From Fibrobacter sp. (GTDB lineage Bacteria; Fibrobacterota; Fibrobacteria; Fibrobacterales; Fibrobacteraceae), in NCBI GenBank assembly GCA_016285835.1, contig JAEERM010000014.1, positions 1 through 45,058 of the forward strand: a stretch of 45,058 nt of DNA, in the 5' to 3' direction. The stretch's first letter is position 1, and each line of letters starts with the position of its first letter. Made by a program: the position numbers and the translations under genes. Positions 7,800 through 17,268 of the stretch are shown in pieces. Below the pieces are notes generated by a model. It saw nothing but the letters and a program-made list of their open reading frames with translations. It was not told the origin of the DNA and searched no databases.

Positions 7800-10697
7800 T
7801 TATGCTTCGGGGGCCGCTGCCGGGGCTTCGACCTGGTCTTTGCGGCCGAAGGCGAACACCTGGTCGCAGGCGGTATTGAAGCGCTTCCAAATCTTGTCGG
7901 ACTGGTCGCGGGGTACCGCACCGACTTCTTTCCACAGGTGGCGCAGGTGCTTTACCTTGTTCATGGATACACCCACAGTCTGTTCGTTCAAGTCGGTGAG
8001 CAGGTCTTCGGCCTGTTCGCAGAGCAATACCTTCTTTTGCAGGTTGTTCTGGCGGGCCTGTTCCTGAATGTCGAGCTGGTCGCGGCGTCGTGTGAAGAAG
8101 TCGTCGCAGGCTTCGCGGAATGTCTTGTGGATGAGCAAGTCATCAACACCGCAACTGCCCAGGTTGCGCCATTCCTTCTGGAGTTCGCGCACGGCTTCGG
8201 CAAGCTGGTTGCTGCCAGCGCTTTCGGCAAACTGGCGGACCTTTTCGATCATGTCTTGCTTCTTGGCCTTTACTTCGTCGAGCTGCCTGTGGAGATCTTC
8301 ATCCTTTTCGGCACAGCGGCCGAGGAACTGGTTGATTGTCTCGTTGAAGCGGTCGCTGATGCTTTCGACAGATTCCTTGGGAACCATGCCGATGTTTTTC
8401 CATTCGGCTTCGATCGACTTGACCGTCTCGATGAGTTCCGGCGTTATGTTGTTCATGTCAAGAGCTTCGAGCTTGTCGCACAGAGCCTGCTTTGCTTCGA
8501 GATTCTTCTGCTTGGAGGCATCCATTTCTTCGAAGTGAGCGCGTTTCTTTTCGAAGAAGGCGTCACATGCAGTGCGGAAGCGGGTCCAGATTTCATCGGA
8601 CTTGCTCTTGGGTACGGGACCAATCGCCTTCCAGGCTTCCTGGAGGTGCTTTAATTTGTTCGAAGTTGCATTCCAGTCGCTGGATTCCTTGATCGCTTCG
8701 GCTTCTTCGCAAAGCTTCACCTTCTTTTCGTAGTTTGCTTCGCGGGCCTGGTCTTCTTGCTTCAGGTTTTCCTTGTGCTGGGTGTAGAACGCATTAGTTA
8801 CGGCCTTGAAACGGTCGAACAATGCGGCCATCGATTCCTTGGGCACCATGCCGATGGATTTCCATTTTTCCTGGATTTCCTGCATGGCCTTGAACTTGTC
8901 CTTCCAGAATATTTCTTTGTTGGCGACGAGTTCTTCGGCCTTCTGGCAAAGCTCTTCCTTGGCTTCCAAATTTTTCTGGCGTTCTGCCTGCTGTTCTTCG
9001 ATGAACGGAGCGCAGTTCTCTTTGATCTTGTCGCAGAGGCCCTGGAACTTTTCGCGGTATTCGTTGAGCTTGGCCGGAGAAATGGGGCCAATTTCACGCC
9101 ACTTGCTGCTCAGGTCGCGGAGCTTGGAAAGGACTGCCTGGCTTGGTGTTTCGTTGCTCAGTGTTTCCATTTCGGCGAGAATTTCGTCGCGGTCTTTTTC
9201 GTTGTGCCACGATTCCCACTGCTGCATTTCCTGGAAACGTGCAGTGGCGCTCTTGTATTCTTGCCACAGGTCGTGGTACTTGAACTTCTGTTCGCCAACG
9301 ATGGACTTCCATTCCTGGAACGTTTCGCGGAGCTTCTTGTTGATTTCCTTGAAGTTCTCGTTCTCGTTGATTGCCTTGACTCTTTCGATGAGAGCAGTGA
9401 GCTTCACCTTGTTTTCGGCAATCACCTTTTCGGCGTTCTCGTTGAACGTGGTAATCTTTTCGCTGAGCTTGTTGCGCAGGGCGTTGTAGCTCTGGAGGAC
9501 GGGGTCGGCACCTTCGAGGAGCGGGAGCTTTTCCCATTCGCGCACAATGGCGTGGAGATACTTGGATGTATTCTCGCTCGTGTCCGTATCGGCAAGAGCT
9601 TGGAGGCGTTCCAGCAGTTCTGGACGGGACGCTTCTTTGTTCTCGGTCTCTTCGTTGTTCAGCTGGCTTTCGAGTACGGCACGCTTCAAATCCTGAGCCT
9701 TGAAGAATGCTTGGTTGAATCGCTTGACGCTTGCGGCATCCATGACGGATTTTTCGGCGTTCCATTCTTCGATGATGGCGTCGATGCGTTCGCCCTTTTC
9801 CTTGGCGTCGTTTTCGTTGAGCAAGGATTCCAGTTCTTCGAGAGTTTCTGTGAGGTGCTGCTTCTTGGCCTGCAGTTCTTGTTCGGCCTTGAGTGCTGCA
9901 ATCTTTGCTTCGTTTGCTTCGTTGCAGAACTTGATGAAACTTTCGTGAATCTTGTCGAGTGTTGCTTGGGCTGGACCCATACCCAAGGTCTGAGCTTCTT
10001 CCATCAGGGCTTCGAATTGGGGACGGATTGCCAGAGGATCCTTCTGGGCGGCAAAGTGGTGAGCCTGCTGGATAAGGGCTTCGCGCTTGCTGAACAGGAG
10101 GGCTGCGGCCTTCTGACCACCGTCCTTGGCTTCCTTGGCCGCGCGGAGCTTTTCGGCGGCCATCTTGCGGATGGTGGTGTGCTTGGAGTTCTTGGAAATG
10201 TCCTGGAGGGCGTTCTCGGACTCAAGGCGCTCGAACGCGGCCTTGGCTACGCTTTCCTTGGGGTCGCGGTTTGCGGCATAAGTGAGGAGCGATTGCTTGG
10301 AGCACTTCTTGACCAGCTCGAGCCGAAGTTCGGAAGACTTCATGGACTTGAGCAGTTCTTCGGCGTAGCGAGTGTCTTTCAATTCATCGAGATGCGCAAT
10401 AATATCGGGGGTTGCGGCTTCGCGGAATTCTTTCAGCTTCTTGGTGATTTCTTCGTAGTAACGCGTTTCAGCAAGACGGCGGACCATCGCTTCGGTATCG
10501 TTCTTCGAAATGTTCAGCAGTGTAGAGACAATGGTCAGTTTTTTGATTGCGGCCAGTCTTACATCCTTGTCTTCATCGCGCAACGCGATGTTTTCCAGGA
10601 TGTCCTGATGCTGTGAATTCAACTCGTCAATCGCCTCGATGCGCTTTTCAGGGTTGGAATTCTGCCATTTCGGTTTAAATGCGTCCAATAAGCTCAT
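7800..10697 (-). CDS. DUF349 multi-repeat protein
   Basis: This 965-aa protein has no signal peptide or membrane segment, so it is cytoplasmic. An N-terminal HEAT-like helical region (about 1-170) is followed by a long Lys/Glu-rich, coiled-coil-like region. Repeated DUF349 units have the pattern W-(K/R)-x-I-G-x-V-P...(L/I)W-x-R-F-x-x-A. Seven clear copies can be read, for example EWKSIVGEQ, KWREIGPIS, KWKSIGMVP, AWKAIGPVP, EWKNIGMVP, EWRNLGSCG and LWKEVGAVP, plus two degenerate ones before them. DUF349 proteins are widespread in Bacteroidota and actinobacteria; their biochemical role is not settled. The start is well supported by GGAG seven bases before ATG. It is divergent from priA, with about 100 A+T-rich bases between. 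Confidence 0.85.
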   Translation of the reverse strand: MSLLDAFKPKWQNSNPEKRIEAIDELNSQHQDILENIALRDEDKDVRLAAIKKLTIVSTLLNISKNDTEAMVRRLAETRYYEEITKKLKEFREAATPDIIAHLDELKDTRYAEELLKSMKSSELRLELVKKCSKQSLLTYAANRDPKESVAKAAFERLESENALQDISKNSKHTTIRKMAAEKLRAAKEAKDGGQKAAALLFSKREALIQQAHHFAAQKDPLAIRPQFEALMEEAQTLGMGPAQATLDKIHESFIKFCNEANEAKIAALKAEQELQAKKQHLTETLEELESLLNENDAKEKGERIDAIIEEWNAEKSVMDAASVKRFNQAFFKAQDLKRAVLESQLNNEETENKEASRPELLERLQALADTDTSENTSKYLHAIVREWEKLPLLEGADPVLQSYNALRNKLSEKITTFNENAEKVIAENKVKLTALIERVKAINENENFKEINKKLRETFQEWKSIVGEQKFKYHDLWQEYKSATARFQEMQQWESWHNEKDRDEILAEMETLSNETPSQAVLSKLRDLSSKWREIGPISPAKLNEYREKFQGLCDKIKENCAPFIEEQQAERQKNLEAKEELCQKAEELVANKEIFWKDKFKAMQEIQEKWKSIGMVPKESMAALFDRFKAVTNAFYTQHKENLKQEDQAREANYEKKVKLCEEAEAIKESSDWNATSNKLKHLQEAWKAIGPVPKSKSDEIWTRFRTACDAFFEKKRAHFEEMDASKQKNLEAKQALCDKLEALDMNNITPELIETVKSIEAEWKNIGMVPKESVESISDRFNETINQFLGRCAEKDEDLHRQLDEVKAKKQDMIEKVRQFAESAGSNQLAEAVRELQKEWRNLGSCGVDDLLIHKTFREACDDFFTRRRDQLDIQEQARQNNLQKKVLLCEQAEDLLTDLNEQTVGVSMNKVKHLRHLWKEVGAVPRDQSDKIWKRFNTACDQVFAFGRKDQVEAPAAAPEA

Positions 10698-10800
10698 AGT
10701 AAACTCCGGGGAAGGTTCAGGCTCCTTGCGAACCTGTGAAACATAATCTAATTAAAACAATATTAAAAAATTTTAAAAAACTTTTATTTTGTAGGGTTTG

Positions 10801-12885
10801 ATGCTATTTTTTAGCCCAATGTCGAAACGGATCCCCAAAACACAAGCGCCCGAAGCGGTTAGGATGAAGATGAAAGCGTCTTCTCTGGCTGAGTTCTGCG
10901 AGGTGTATATCCCGCAGGCCCCGTCCGTGTTCACTTACGGTGTCCCCGAAGGGGCCTCGTTGGAGCGCGGGAGCGTTGTCTGGGTTCAGTTGGCTAACCG
11001 CAAAAAACCGGTGCTCGCTCTTGTGTCGAAGGTGACTGCCGAACGTCCGGAGTTCGATGTGCGTTGCGCCTTTCCCCATGCTTCGGGGTATGTTTTTGGC
11101 GAGCGGTACATGGAAATGCTGGAGTGGACTTCCCGCTACTATATGAGTACGCCGATGAAGGCCTTGGACGTTTTCTGGCCAGCCGAATTTGAAAAGTATC
11201 TAGATGCGCTTGCGGCCGGTGTTGGAGATTCCACTGAAGATTTGCCCGGTGATGATGTGGCGAAAGATTCCATTCCCGCGCGGCCAGATGCGCCTCCTCT
11301 GACAGATGAACAGCGCATAGCCTTGGAATCCCTTGTTGCAGACCTTTCGGGGAATGGTTTCCGCGGGACGCTGTTGCATGGTGTGACTGGTTCGGGCAAG
11401 ACGCGTGTGTATCAAGAACTGGCATGGGAAGCTTTGTCCCGTGGGTTGAAGGTCTTGATTCTTGTTCCAGAAATCGGCCTTACTCCGCAAACGTCGAAAC
11501 GGTTCGAAGATTTTTTGCAGGTGCCTGTACAGGTGCTACATTCCGCACTTTCTGCTCCGAAAAAGCGTGCGGCTTATGTTTCGGTGTTGCGTGGCGAGGC
11601 TCGAGTCGTACTCGGGACGCGCAGTGCAATTCTTGCACCATTTGATTTTGATGTCGTCATCTTGGACGAAGAACACGATTCCTCCTTCAAACAACAGGAT
11701 CCGGCCCCGCGTTACCACACCCGGGAACTCGCTTTCCATGTAGCGCACAAGTACGGTGCCTTGGTCGTTCTCGGGAGTGCCACGCCGAGCCTTGAGACTT
11801 ACCGCAATGCGGTTTTAAACAACATAAAGATTTTGAAGCTCAAAAAACGTGCGACGGCGGCCTCGCTCCCCGATGTGCGTATCATAAACATGGCCAAGGT
11901 GTGTCAGCAAAAGGGCCTCATGTTGTCGCCGGACCTCCGCGACGCCTTGGTGGAGTGTGTTGCCGGTGGGGAACAGTCCATTGTGTTGATGAACCGCCGC
12001 GGCTACTCGAAAATTCGCGTGTGCAGCGAATGTGGCGAAACGCTCTATTGCAAACATTGCCATGTTCCGCTAGTTTATCATAAACAGTATGGCTCCTTGA
12101 TGTGCCATTACTGTGGCTTGCTCTATCCGGTGAACACTCCGTGCCATTCTTGTGGTGCGGGAACGTTCGAGTTCGTTGGCGGCGCTATCGAAAAACTGGA
12201 AGAAGAAATTGCCGAGTGGGTGCCCGGTGCGAAAATTGTGCGCATGGATCGCGATACGACGCAGAACGTGGGCTCTGTTGAAAAAATCTTGGATGCGTTC
12301 CGCAATCGTGAGTACAACATTTTGCTCGGGACGCAGATGGTCGCGAAGGGCCACGATTTCCCGGGCGTGAGGTTGGTGGGTATCGTGGGTGCCGATAGTG
12401 GCCTTGGCTTGCCGGATTTCCGCAATACAGAAAGGCTGTTCCAGCTGTTGAGCCAGACGGCGGGCCGTGCGGGCCGCGTACAGGGGGGCGGCAAGGTTCT
12501 AGTGCAGACGCTCAATCCCGACGAACCGGTGATGCGCTTTGCTTTGCAACACGATTTTAGTGGCTTTGCTGAATGGGAAATGCGCAACCGTGGCGAGGCG
12601 TGCTATCCGCCGTTCTGCAAGTTAGTGGAAGTCTCGTTCGGCAGCAAAGATGAATCACTTTTGCGCGAAGCCGTTGGCCGTGTGGAAAAAATGTGCCGTG
12701 CGGAAAAGTCGATGACGGTGATGGGCCCCGTAGATGCGTTTGTCCCGGTGGTGCAGAATGTTCGCTGGGCGAAACTGTATTTAAAAACGAACGAACTTAC
12801 GCCCGTCCGTCGAATTCTTTGGCCTGTCGTGAACGCTGCGAAACCGTGGTTCCCTGGCGTAGAGATCAAGGTCGAAATCGAATAG
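10801..12885 (+). CDS. priA: Primosomal replication restart helicase PriA
   Basis: This protein of about 694 aa is the 3'-5' superfamily 2 helicase that reloads the replisome at stalled forks. An N-terminal DNA-binding domain (EVYIPQAPSVFTYGVPEG) precedes the helicase core, with Walker A GVTGSGKTRVYQE, Walker B VILDEEHDSSFKQQ, GSATPSLE and QTAGRAGR. A zinc-binding segment lies between the helicase lobes, with Cys pairs in CSECGETLYCKHC, CHYC and CHSC. Length and order are normal. The start is uncertain: ATG 10801 has AGGG four bases upstream, while ATGs at 10819 and 10864 are possible. The preceding DUF349 gene is divergent. The gene ends six bases from the convergent gmk, with no terminator between. 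Confidence 0.95.
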   Translation: MLFFSPMSKRIPKTQAPEAVRMKMKASSLAEFCEVYIPQAPSVFTYGVPEGASLERGSVVWVQLANRKKPVLALVSKVTAERPEFDVRCAFPHASGYVFGERYMEMLEWTSRYYMSTPMKALDVFWPAEFEKYLDALAAGVGDSTEDLPGDDVAKDSIPARPDAPPLTDEQRIALESLVADLSGNGFRGTLLHGVTGSGKTRVYQELAWEALSRGLKVLILVPEIGLTPQTSKRFEDFLQVPVQVLHSALSAPKKRAAYVSVLRGEARVVLGTRSAILAPFDFDVVILDEEHDSSFKQQDPAPRYHTRELAFHVAHKYGALVVLGSATPSLETYRNAVLNNIKILKLKKRATAASLPDVRIINMAKVCQQKGLMLSPDLRDALVECVAGGEQSIVLMNRRGYSKIRVCSECGETLYCKHCHVPLVYHKQYGSLMCHYCGLLYPVNTPCHSCGAGTFEFVGGAIEKLEEEIAEWVPGAKIVRMDRDTTQNVGSVEKILDAFRNREYNILLGTQMVAKGHDFPGVRLVGIVGADSGLGLPDFRNTERLFQLLSQTAGRAGRVQGGGKVLVQTLNPDEPVMRFALQHDFSGFAEWEMRNRGEACYPPFCKLVEVSFGSKDESLLREAVGRVEKMCRAEKSMTVMGPVDAFVPVVQNVRWAKLYLKTNELTPVRRILWPVVNAAKPWFPGVEIKVEIE

Positions 12886-12891
12886 GTTAAC

Positions 12892-13452
12892 CTATTTCTG
12901 CTTCAATATGGCACGGAGTTCATCGGCGGCCCTTTCAAGGTCGTCGTTGATAATCGTGTATTCGTACTTGCCCTTGGTCTTTGCGAATTCCATTTCTTTC
13001 TTGGCGTTTTCGAGACGCAGCCGGATGACTTCTTCGGAGTCGGTGCCGCGCCCGCGCAGACGGCGTTCCAGTTCCTCCTCGCTCGGCGGGAGAATCAGGA
13101 TGCCAGTCGCATCGGGGTAAACCTTGTCAAAGTTCACCTTGCCAAAAACGTCGAGGTCAAACAGCACGCGTTTGCCTTGGCGGAGCATGTCTTCGACAAA
13201 GAACTTGGGCGTGCCGTAATAGTTGCCGTGCACTTCGTTCCATTCGATAAGGCCGTCTTCTTTAATTAGCTTCTCGAACTCTTCTTTTGTCTTGAAGAAG
13301 TAATGGACTCCATTCACCTCGCCTTCGCGTGGTTTGCGCGTAGTTGCCGAAATGGAATATACGATGTCGGGGAATTCCCCGATGACTTTGTCCTTGAGGG
13401 TTGTCTTGCCTGCGCCACTCGCGGCGCTCATGACGAATAGTTTATTGCGCAT
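12892..13452 (-). CDS. gmk: Guanylate kinase
   Basis: This 186-aa enzyme converts GMP and ATP to GDP and ADP. The P-loop is ASGAGKTT (11-18). The GMP-binding segment SISATTRKPREGEVNGVHYF is present, as are EWNEVHGNYYGTP and the lid RLRGRGTDSEEVIRLRL. The length is standard. The sequence before the ATG is a degenerate ACTAACC heptamer array ending about 8 bases from the start codon, with no Shine-Dalgarno sequence. It is convergent with priA, with a six-base gap. It is often linked to rpoZ or dfp elsewhere, but not here. Confidence 0.95.
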   Translation of the reverse strand: MRNKLFVMSAASGAGKTTLKDKVIGEFPDIVYSISATTRKPREGEVNGVHYFFKTKEEFEKLIKEDGLIEWNEVHGNYYGTPKFFVEDMLRQGKRVLFDLDVFGKVNFDKVYPDATGILILPPSEEELERRLRGRGTDSEEVIRLRLENAKKEMEFAKTKGKYEYTIINDDLERAADELRAILKQK

Positions 13453-13458
13453 AATAAA

Positions 13459-13615
13459 GTGGTTAGTGGTTAGTGATTAGTGGTTAGGGCTTAGAAAGTG
13501 GTTAGTGGCTAGTGGTTGGTGGTTAGGAATGAAAGAACTCATGATAATCGCATTCCTAATTGCTAGTCACTGTCTACTGTTTACTAACCACTGTTTACTT
13601 CTTACTTCCTACTTC
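13459..13615. repeat. Degenerate heptamer repeats between gmk and the glycosyltransferase
   Basis: On the minus strand 13529-13459 reads as imperfect copies of ACTAACC (ACTAGCC, ACTAACC, ACTAATC, ACTAACC, ACTAACC). A second block, 13561-13615, is a related GAAGTAG/AAACAGT type series that overlaps the stop codon of the upstream glycosyltransferase. Similar arrays occur at 21050-21190 and 42485-42519. Confidence 0.75.
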
Positions 13616-14520
13616 TTATCCTCAATATACAACGGTCTCTGCTTGACTTCGTCGTAGATGCGGCCGATGTATTCGCCGAGAATGCCGATGGAAATCAGCT
13701 GTACACCGGCGAAGAATACGATGGCGGTCATGAGCGAAGCCCAGCCGGGAACGGTTGTCGCGGGGTTGAGGAATTTCTCGAGGATAGACCAGACGAGAAG
13801 ACCGAACCCGACAATGACAGCGGTGAAGCCGAGATAAAAACTGATCTTGAGCGGGGCGGAACTGAAACCGGTGATGCCGTCGAAGGCGAGGCGCAGCATC
13901 TTCTTGAGCGGATACTTGGAAGTGCCTGCCGTGCGTTCGGCGCGGTCGTACTTGACGCCAATCTTCTTGAAGCCGACCCAGCAGACGAGCCCGCGCAAGA
14001 AGCGGCTACGTTCTGGCAGGTTCTTGAGCTGATCCACCACACAGCGGTCCATGAGGCGGAAGTCACCGGTGTCAGGCGGAATGTCGATACTTGTAAGTTT
14101 GCCGATGATGCGGTAGAACGCGAACGCGGTGAAACGTTTGAAGATGGTTTCGCCCTTGCGCTTGTTGCGCTGTGCGTACACGACCTGATAACCTTCGCGC
14201 CATTTCTCGAGCATTTCGTGGATGAGGCTCGGCGGGTCTTGCAGATCACCGTCGATAATTACGACGGCATCGCCCGTGGCGTGGTCAAGGCCCGCGCTGA
14301 AGGCTGCCTGGTGGCCGAAGTTGCGGCTGAAGTTGACAATCTTGTTGTTCGGGTTGCCCGGAAGCAGGCCTTCGACGATTTCGCGGGTGCGGTCTTTGGA
14401 ACCGTCGTTCACGAATATGAGTTCATGCTCGACGTTCTTGAGTTCTTCTTCCAGAACCCGGTAGGTTTCGGCAACGATTTCTTCTTCGTTGAATACGGGG
14501 ATAATTACGGATAAGAGCAT
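13609..14520 (-). CDS. Family 2 glycosyltransferase, GtrB/ArnC-like, membrane-anchored
   Basis: This 303-aa protein has an N-terminal GT2 catalytic domain with SVIIPVFNEEE, the nucleotide-binding FVNDGSKDRT (36-45), the metal-binding DGDLQDPP (90-97) and a DTGDFRLMDR acceptor-loop motif. Two C-terminal transmembrane helices follow (about 228-250 and 266-290) and the protein ends YIGRIYDEVKQRP. This is the architecture of polyprenyl-phosphate glycosyltransferases (GtrB, ArnC, DPM1-like) that charge undecaprenyl phosphate on the inner leaflet. Its ATG overlaps the stop of the upstream 844-aa membrane protein as TAATG, so the two are translationally coupled. The likely pairing is lipid-linked sugar donor (this gene) with a membrane sugar transferase (its neighbour). 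The TAG stop lies inside a repeat. Confidence 0.9.
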   Translation of the reverse strand: MLLSVIIPVFNEEEIVAETYRVLEEELKNVEHELIFVNDGSKDRTREIVEGLLPGNPNNKIVNFSRNFGHQAAFSAGLDHATGDAVVIIDGDLQDPPSLIHEMLEKWREGYQVVYAQRNKRKGETIFKRFTAFAFYRIIGKLTSIDIPPDTGDFRLMDRCVVDQLKNLPERSRFLRGLVCWVGFKKIGVKYDRAERTAGTSKYPLKKMLRLAFDGITGFSSAPLKISFYLGFTAVIVGFGLLVWSILEKFLNPATTVPGWASLMTAIVFFAGVQLISIGILGEYIGRIYDEVKQRPLYIEDKK

Positions 14521-17054
14521 TATTTAACTTCCGGGTTGATGATGTCCACGTGGTCGCAGTCAATACTGCCGTTGGCGATGGACTTGATGGTGAGTTTTTG
14601 GATGTCCTTGATATCGGCCGTGAGGGTTCCGAGGAATCCGGCCTTGAAAAATTCCGTTTCGGCGAGAACCCTGCCGTCTCCGAGCACTTGCATTTTCACG
14701 CCACTGCTACAGAGGGATTCGTCGTCGAGGCCGTATTGCATGGAGAACGTATTGAATTTGCCTTCGATGTTGAATACGGTTTCGGAGGCGGCGTGGGTGC
14801 CGTAACCGAACTTGAATCTTTTCCCGTTCACGGTCATCTTGTTGCCTTCGATGGATTCGTTAATGTGCAGCGAACCCCAGGCTTGCGTGTGGCTTTCGAA
14901 CTTGACTCCATTCAGGGCGAGTGCTCCGTCCTTTGCGTTGAAGTAGTAGTCTTCGATAGTCCCGAGAACTTTTCCGTTCGGGTCTTTGACGGAGTATGTA
15001 ATCTTGTTGTAGCCGGTTATGACGCTATCCTTGGGTACGCTGACTTGAAGAGCACCGGCTTCGTAGTGGCCTTCCACAAGGATTCGGTCGTTCATGTCTA
15101 CTTTATATGTCCATTGGCGGGCTTCTGTGCGGGAGTCCTTCAGGTCAATGCCGAGGACAAGCGCTGTGTCCACCATTTCGGGGGCGCTGACCGTGATGAT
15201 CTTAGACGGGTCGTAAGACTTGCGGCCCAGGAACTTGGCAATTTGCACCCAGTAGTTGTTCGTGACGAGGATGTTCTTGACGCCTTCCAGTTCCATTTCT
15301 TTTTCGAACACGTCGCAGGTGGTTGCGATGCGGTGCTCGACGGCCTTCTTGTGGTAAGTCTGGCTGTCCCAGCAATCGAGGCCGCGAATGTAGTAGACTT
15401 CGTCGAACTTCTTCATCAGGTCGTTAAGCGCGTTGGGGCTCATCTTGCGCGCTTGGTCGTAATGGATGGAAGAAATGCCATAACCCACGAAATGCCACGG
15501 ACGCCCGTAGATGAACAATCTGTTCTTTGCAGGCATTTCCTTGAGCCAGGCGAGGATCTCGTGTTCCTCGATGGTCAAGTGGTTCCTGTTGTACATGATG
15601 TTCTTGTTGAAATCCGGCTTGTAGTGGGCGGTCCACCCGGAGAGCACCACGGCAACGACAATCGCTGCAAGAACGGTGAAGCGTCCTGCGTTCTTGGACT
15701 TGGAATCCAGACTCGTTTTGACGATGGTTTCGACAAAGTGGGCGATGGGGAGTGCGGCGACAAACGCCATGGACGGCAGCATCACCAAGCTATAACGCTG
15801 GTTGATTTCGATACCGAAGTCACCGGAGACATTCTCGAGAATGACGTAGGTCTGCAGGTGGTAGATGACGAGGAATGCGAGGACTTCGAGGTAGAAGAAA
15901 TCCTTCTTGCGCAGGTCGTAGAATGCGCGGAACAAGAGGTAGGCCGCTCCCAGCGCGAACAGGTAGTTGAAGTAGCTGAGGAACGGGTTGGAAAGTTCGC
16001 CGTTATCGTTGAGCGGCTTTGTCATGATTTCCCAGTTCTTGAGCAAATCTTCGATGAAGTGCCCGTGTGCTTCGTATTCGCCACCCTGGAAGCCAAATCC
16101 CTGGAAGTAGCTGATGGTAAGGAGTGCCGGCACCGAGAACAGCGAAAGCGTCACGAAGAACGTGGGAGCCTTGTAGTCCTTGGAGTCAAGCAGCTTGGGC
16201 AGAGCGAAGATAATGAAAGCGAATAGGCAGAATGCCGTCTCTTGGCGGGTTTGTGCGAAGAAGGCGAGAATGAGTGCGAGCAGAGCCCAGTGTTTGATGG
16301 TGTTGCGGTCAAACGCCCACTTGAACACCAGGAGTGAAAGAGCAGAGAGGAAAATGTAGAGCGGTTCCACCGACATGGCGCGGAACTGGAACAGGACGGT
16401 CGGTTGCAGTGCGAGCAACAGCGATGCGAAGAATGCGAGCAGCGGTTGCCTTGTCCATGCGACGATGGCGAAGAACATCAGCAAGAACGACAGCGGCAGC
16501 ATCAGGAGTTCCAGGTTGAATATCCAGTGGAGGTCACTGCCGAACAGAGGCATTCCTATGTAGTACAGGAACGAGAGCCCCTTTGTCTTGAAACTGTTGG
16601 ACTTGGAGGTACATTCCAGTTTACCATCGGAGAAGAGACCCTGGTTGCAGGTGCCGCTCTCGTGGTTGTAGAACATGTTCTGCGCAACGGACATGAACAC
16701 GCTTTCGTCGCTCTGCACGCGGTGACGTGCTTCGATTTGCGTTGCGGCAAAGATGGAAACGGCGACCGCGAATGCAAGAGCCATGATGCTGAAAGCCTTT
16801 GCAGGGAGGATGCCGCGGAACCATTCGCGGAAATCCTTGTTCAGCACGGCGAGCAGGACGATAGCGAGGGCGAACTGTACACAGAAGAGGGGAATGGGAA
16901 GGTTCAGGTCCAGTTGCCGGATGGTTTCCTTGTGCCCAATGTTGGGGGCGAGATAGACCAGGAAGGGGATTGCCAGTGCCAGGATTACTCCCGCGATTCC
17001 GGCGGGATGGGCTAAGTTCTTGAGTAAGGCCAAGATATCGTTTTTGATTTTCAT
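14520..17054 (-). CDS. Polytopic membrane protein, GT39-like, with C-terminal NPCBM-type domain
   Basis: This 844-aa protein has about 11 to 13 hydrophobic helices in residues 20-480. Acidic QIEARHRVQSDESVFMSVAQ follows the third or fourth helix, as the conserved acidic loop does in GT-C (PMT/ArnT-like) transferases. The exported C-terminal part (about 490-844) ends in a beta-rich domain with QAWGSLHINES, GKRFKFGYGTHAASE and FSMQYGLDDES. This strongly resembles NPCBM/NEW2 carbohydrate-binding modules, where GIGTHA is typical. It is translationally coupled to a GtrB-like enzyme, which probably supplies its polyprenyl-linked sugar. Role inferred: glycosylation of a surface polymer or protein on the outside of the inner membrane. 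The acceptor is unknown. Confidence 0.75.
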   Translation of the reverse strand: MKIKNDILALLKNLAHPAGIAGVILALAIPFLVYLAPNIGHKETIRQLDLNLPIPLFCVQFALAIVLLAVLNKDFREWFRGILPAKAFSIMALAFAVAVSIFAATQIEARHRVQSDESVFMSVAQNMFYNHESGTCNQGLFSDGKLECTSKSNSFKTKGLSFLYYIGMPLFGSDLHWIFNLELLMLPLSFLLMFFAIVAWTRQPLLAFFASLLLALQPTVLFQFRAMSVEPLYIFLSALSLLVFKWAFDRNTIKHWALLALILAFFAQTRQETAFCLFAFIIFALPKLLDSKDYKAPTFFVTLSLFSVPALLTISYFQGFGFQGGEYEAHGHFIEDLLKNWEIMTKPLNDNGELSNPFLSYFNYLFALGAAYLLFRAFYDLRKKDFFYLEVLAFLVIYHLQTYVILENVSGDFGIEINQRYSLVMLPSMAFVAALPIAHFVETIVKTSLDSKSKNAGRFTVLAAIVVAVVLSGWTAHYKPDFNKNIMYNRNHLTIEEHEILAWLKEMPAKNRLFIYGRPWHFVGYGISSIHYDQARKMSPNALNDLMKKFDEVYYIRGLDCWDSQTYHKKAVEHRIATTCDVFEKEMELEGVKNILVTNNYWVQIAKFLGRKSYDPSKIITVSAPEMVDTALVLGIDLKDSRTEARQWTYKVDMNDRILVEGHYEAGALQVSVPKDSVITGYNKITYSVKDPNGKVLGTIEDYYFNAKDGALALNGVKFESHTQAWGSLHINESIEGNKMTVNGKRFKFGYGTHAASETVFNIEGKFNTFSMQYGLDDESLCSSGVKMQVLGDGRVLAETEFFKAGFLGTLTADIKDIQKLTIKSIANGSIDCDHVDIINPEVK

Positions 17055-17268
17055 GGTTTCATTCCAAAAAACTATTAAAACCGCTCCTTTCGGGGGCGAT
17101 TCCGTCGCTTACGGCGACTTCGGGTCAAAATATAACTTTTTCTGAAAAACCCAATTTTTATGCAAAAAAAGGCGGGGCATAAATGACTTTTCATCTTTAA
17201 GCCTTGAGAGAGTGGCGAGAAAAAACTACATTTGGCGCGTAAAAAACAACATCGAGAGAGGTTTTACC
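17055..17268. promoter_or_regulatory. Divergent control region with two hairpins
   Basis: This region lies between the 844-aa membrane protein (minus) and transketolase (plus). On the minus strand a GTCGC/GCGAC hairpin (17105-17119 region) is followed by CGCCCC-CGAAA-GGAGCG (17098-17082) and then GTTTTAATAGTTTTTT, ending about 10 bases before the ATG at 17054. This resembles a terminator or attenuator in the leader of the membrane-protein gene. On the plus strand GAGAGG lies seven bases before the transketolase GTG. Confidence 0.5.

Noticed and set aside
6772..7935. Longer 387-codon form of the t6A enzyme
   Set aside because: The extra 67 codons run through the terminator and the 3' end of the DUF349 gene. 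The family N-terminus fits ATG 7734.
8757..10616. Long plus-strand ORF (619 codons) opposite the DUF349 gene
   Set aside because: It is the antisense shadow of a Lys/Glu-rich repeat gene whose codon bias removes stops on the other strand. The product is Leu/Phe/Val-rich without domains, and no start signal is present.
13459..13529. Heptamer array considered as a CRISPR or replication-origin iteron
   Set aside because: The units are seven bases, degenerate and without spacers. There is no DnaA-box set or origin genes nearby, and the same family recurs at other gene edges.
14550..16226. 558-codon plus-strand ORF opposite the 844-aa membrane protein
   Set aside because: It is antisense with no recognisable domain. 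The sense frame has clear helices and a binding domain.
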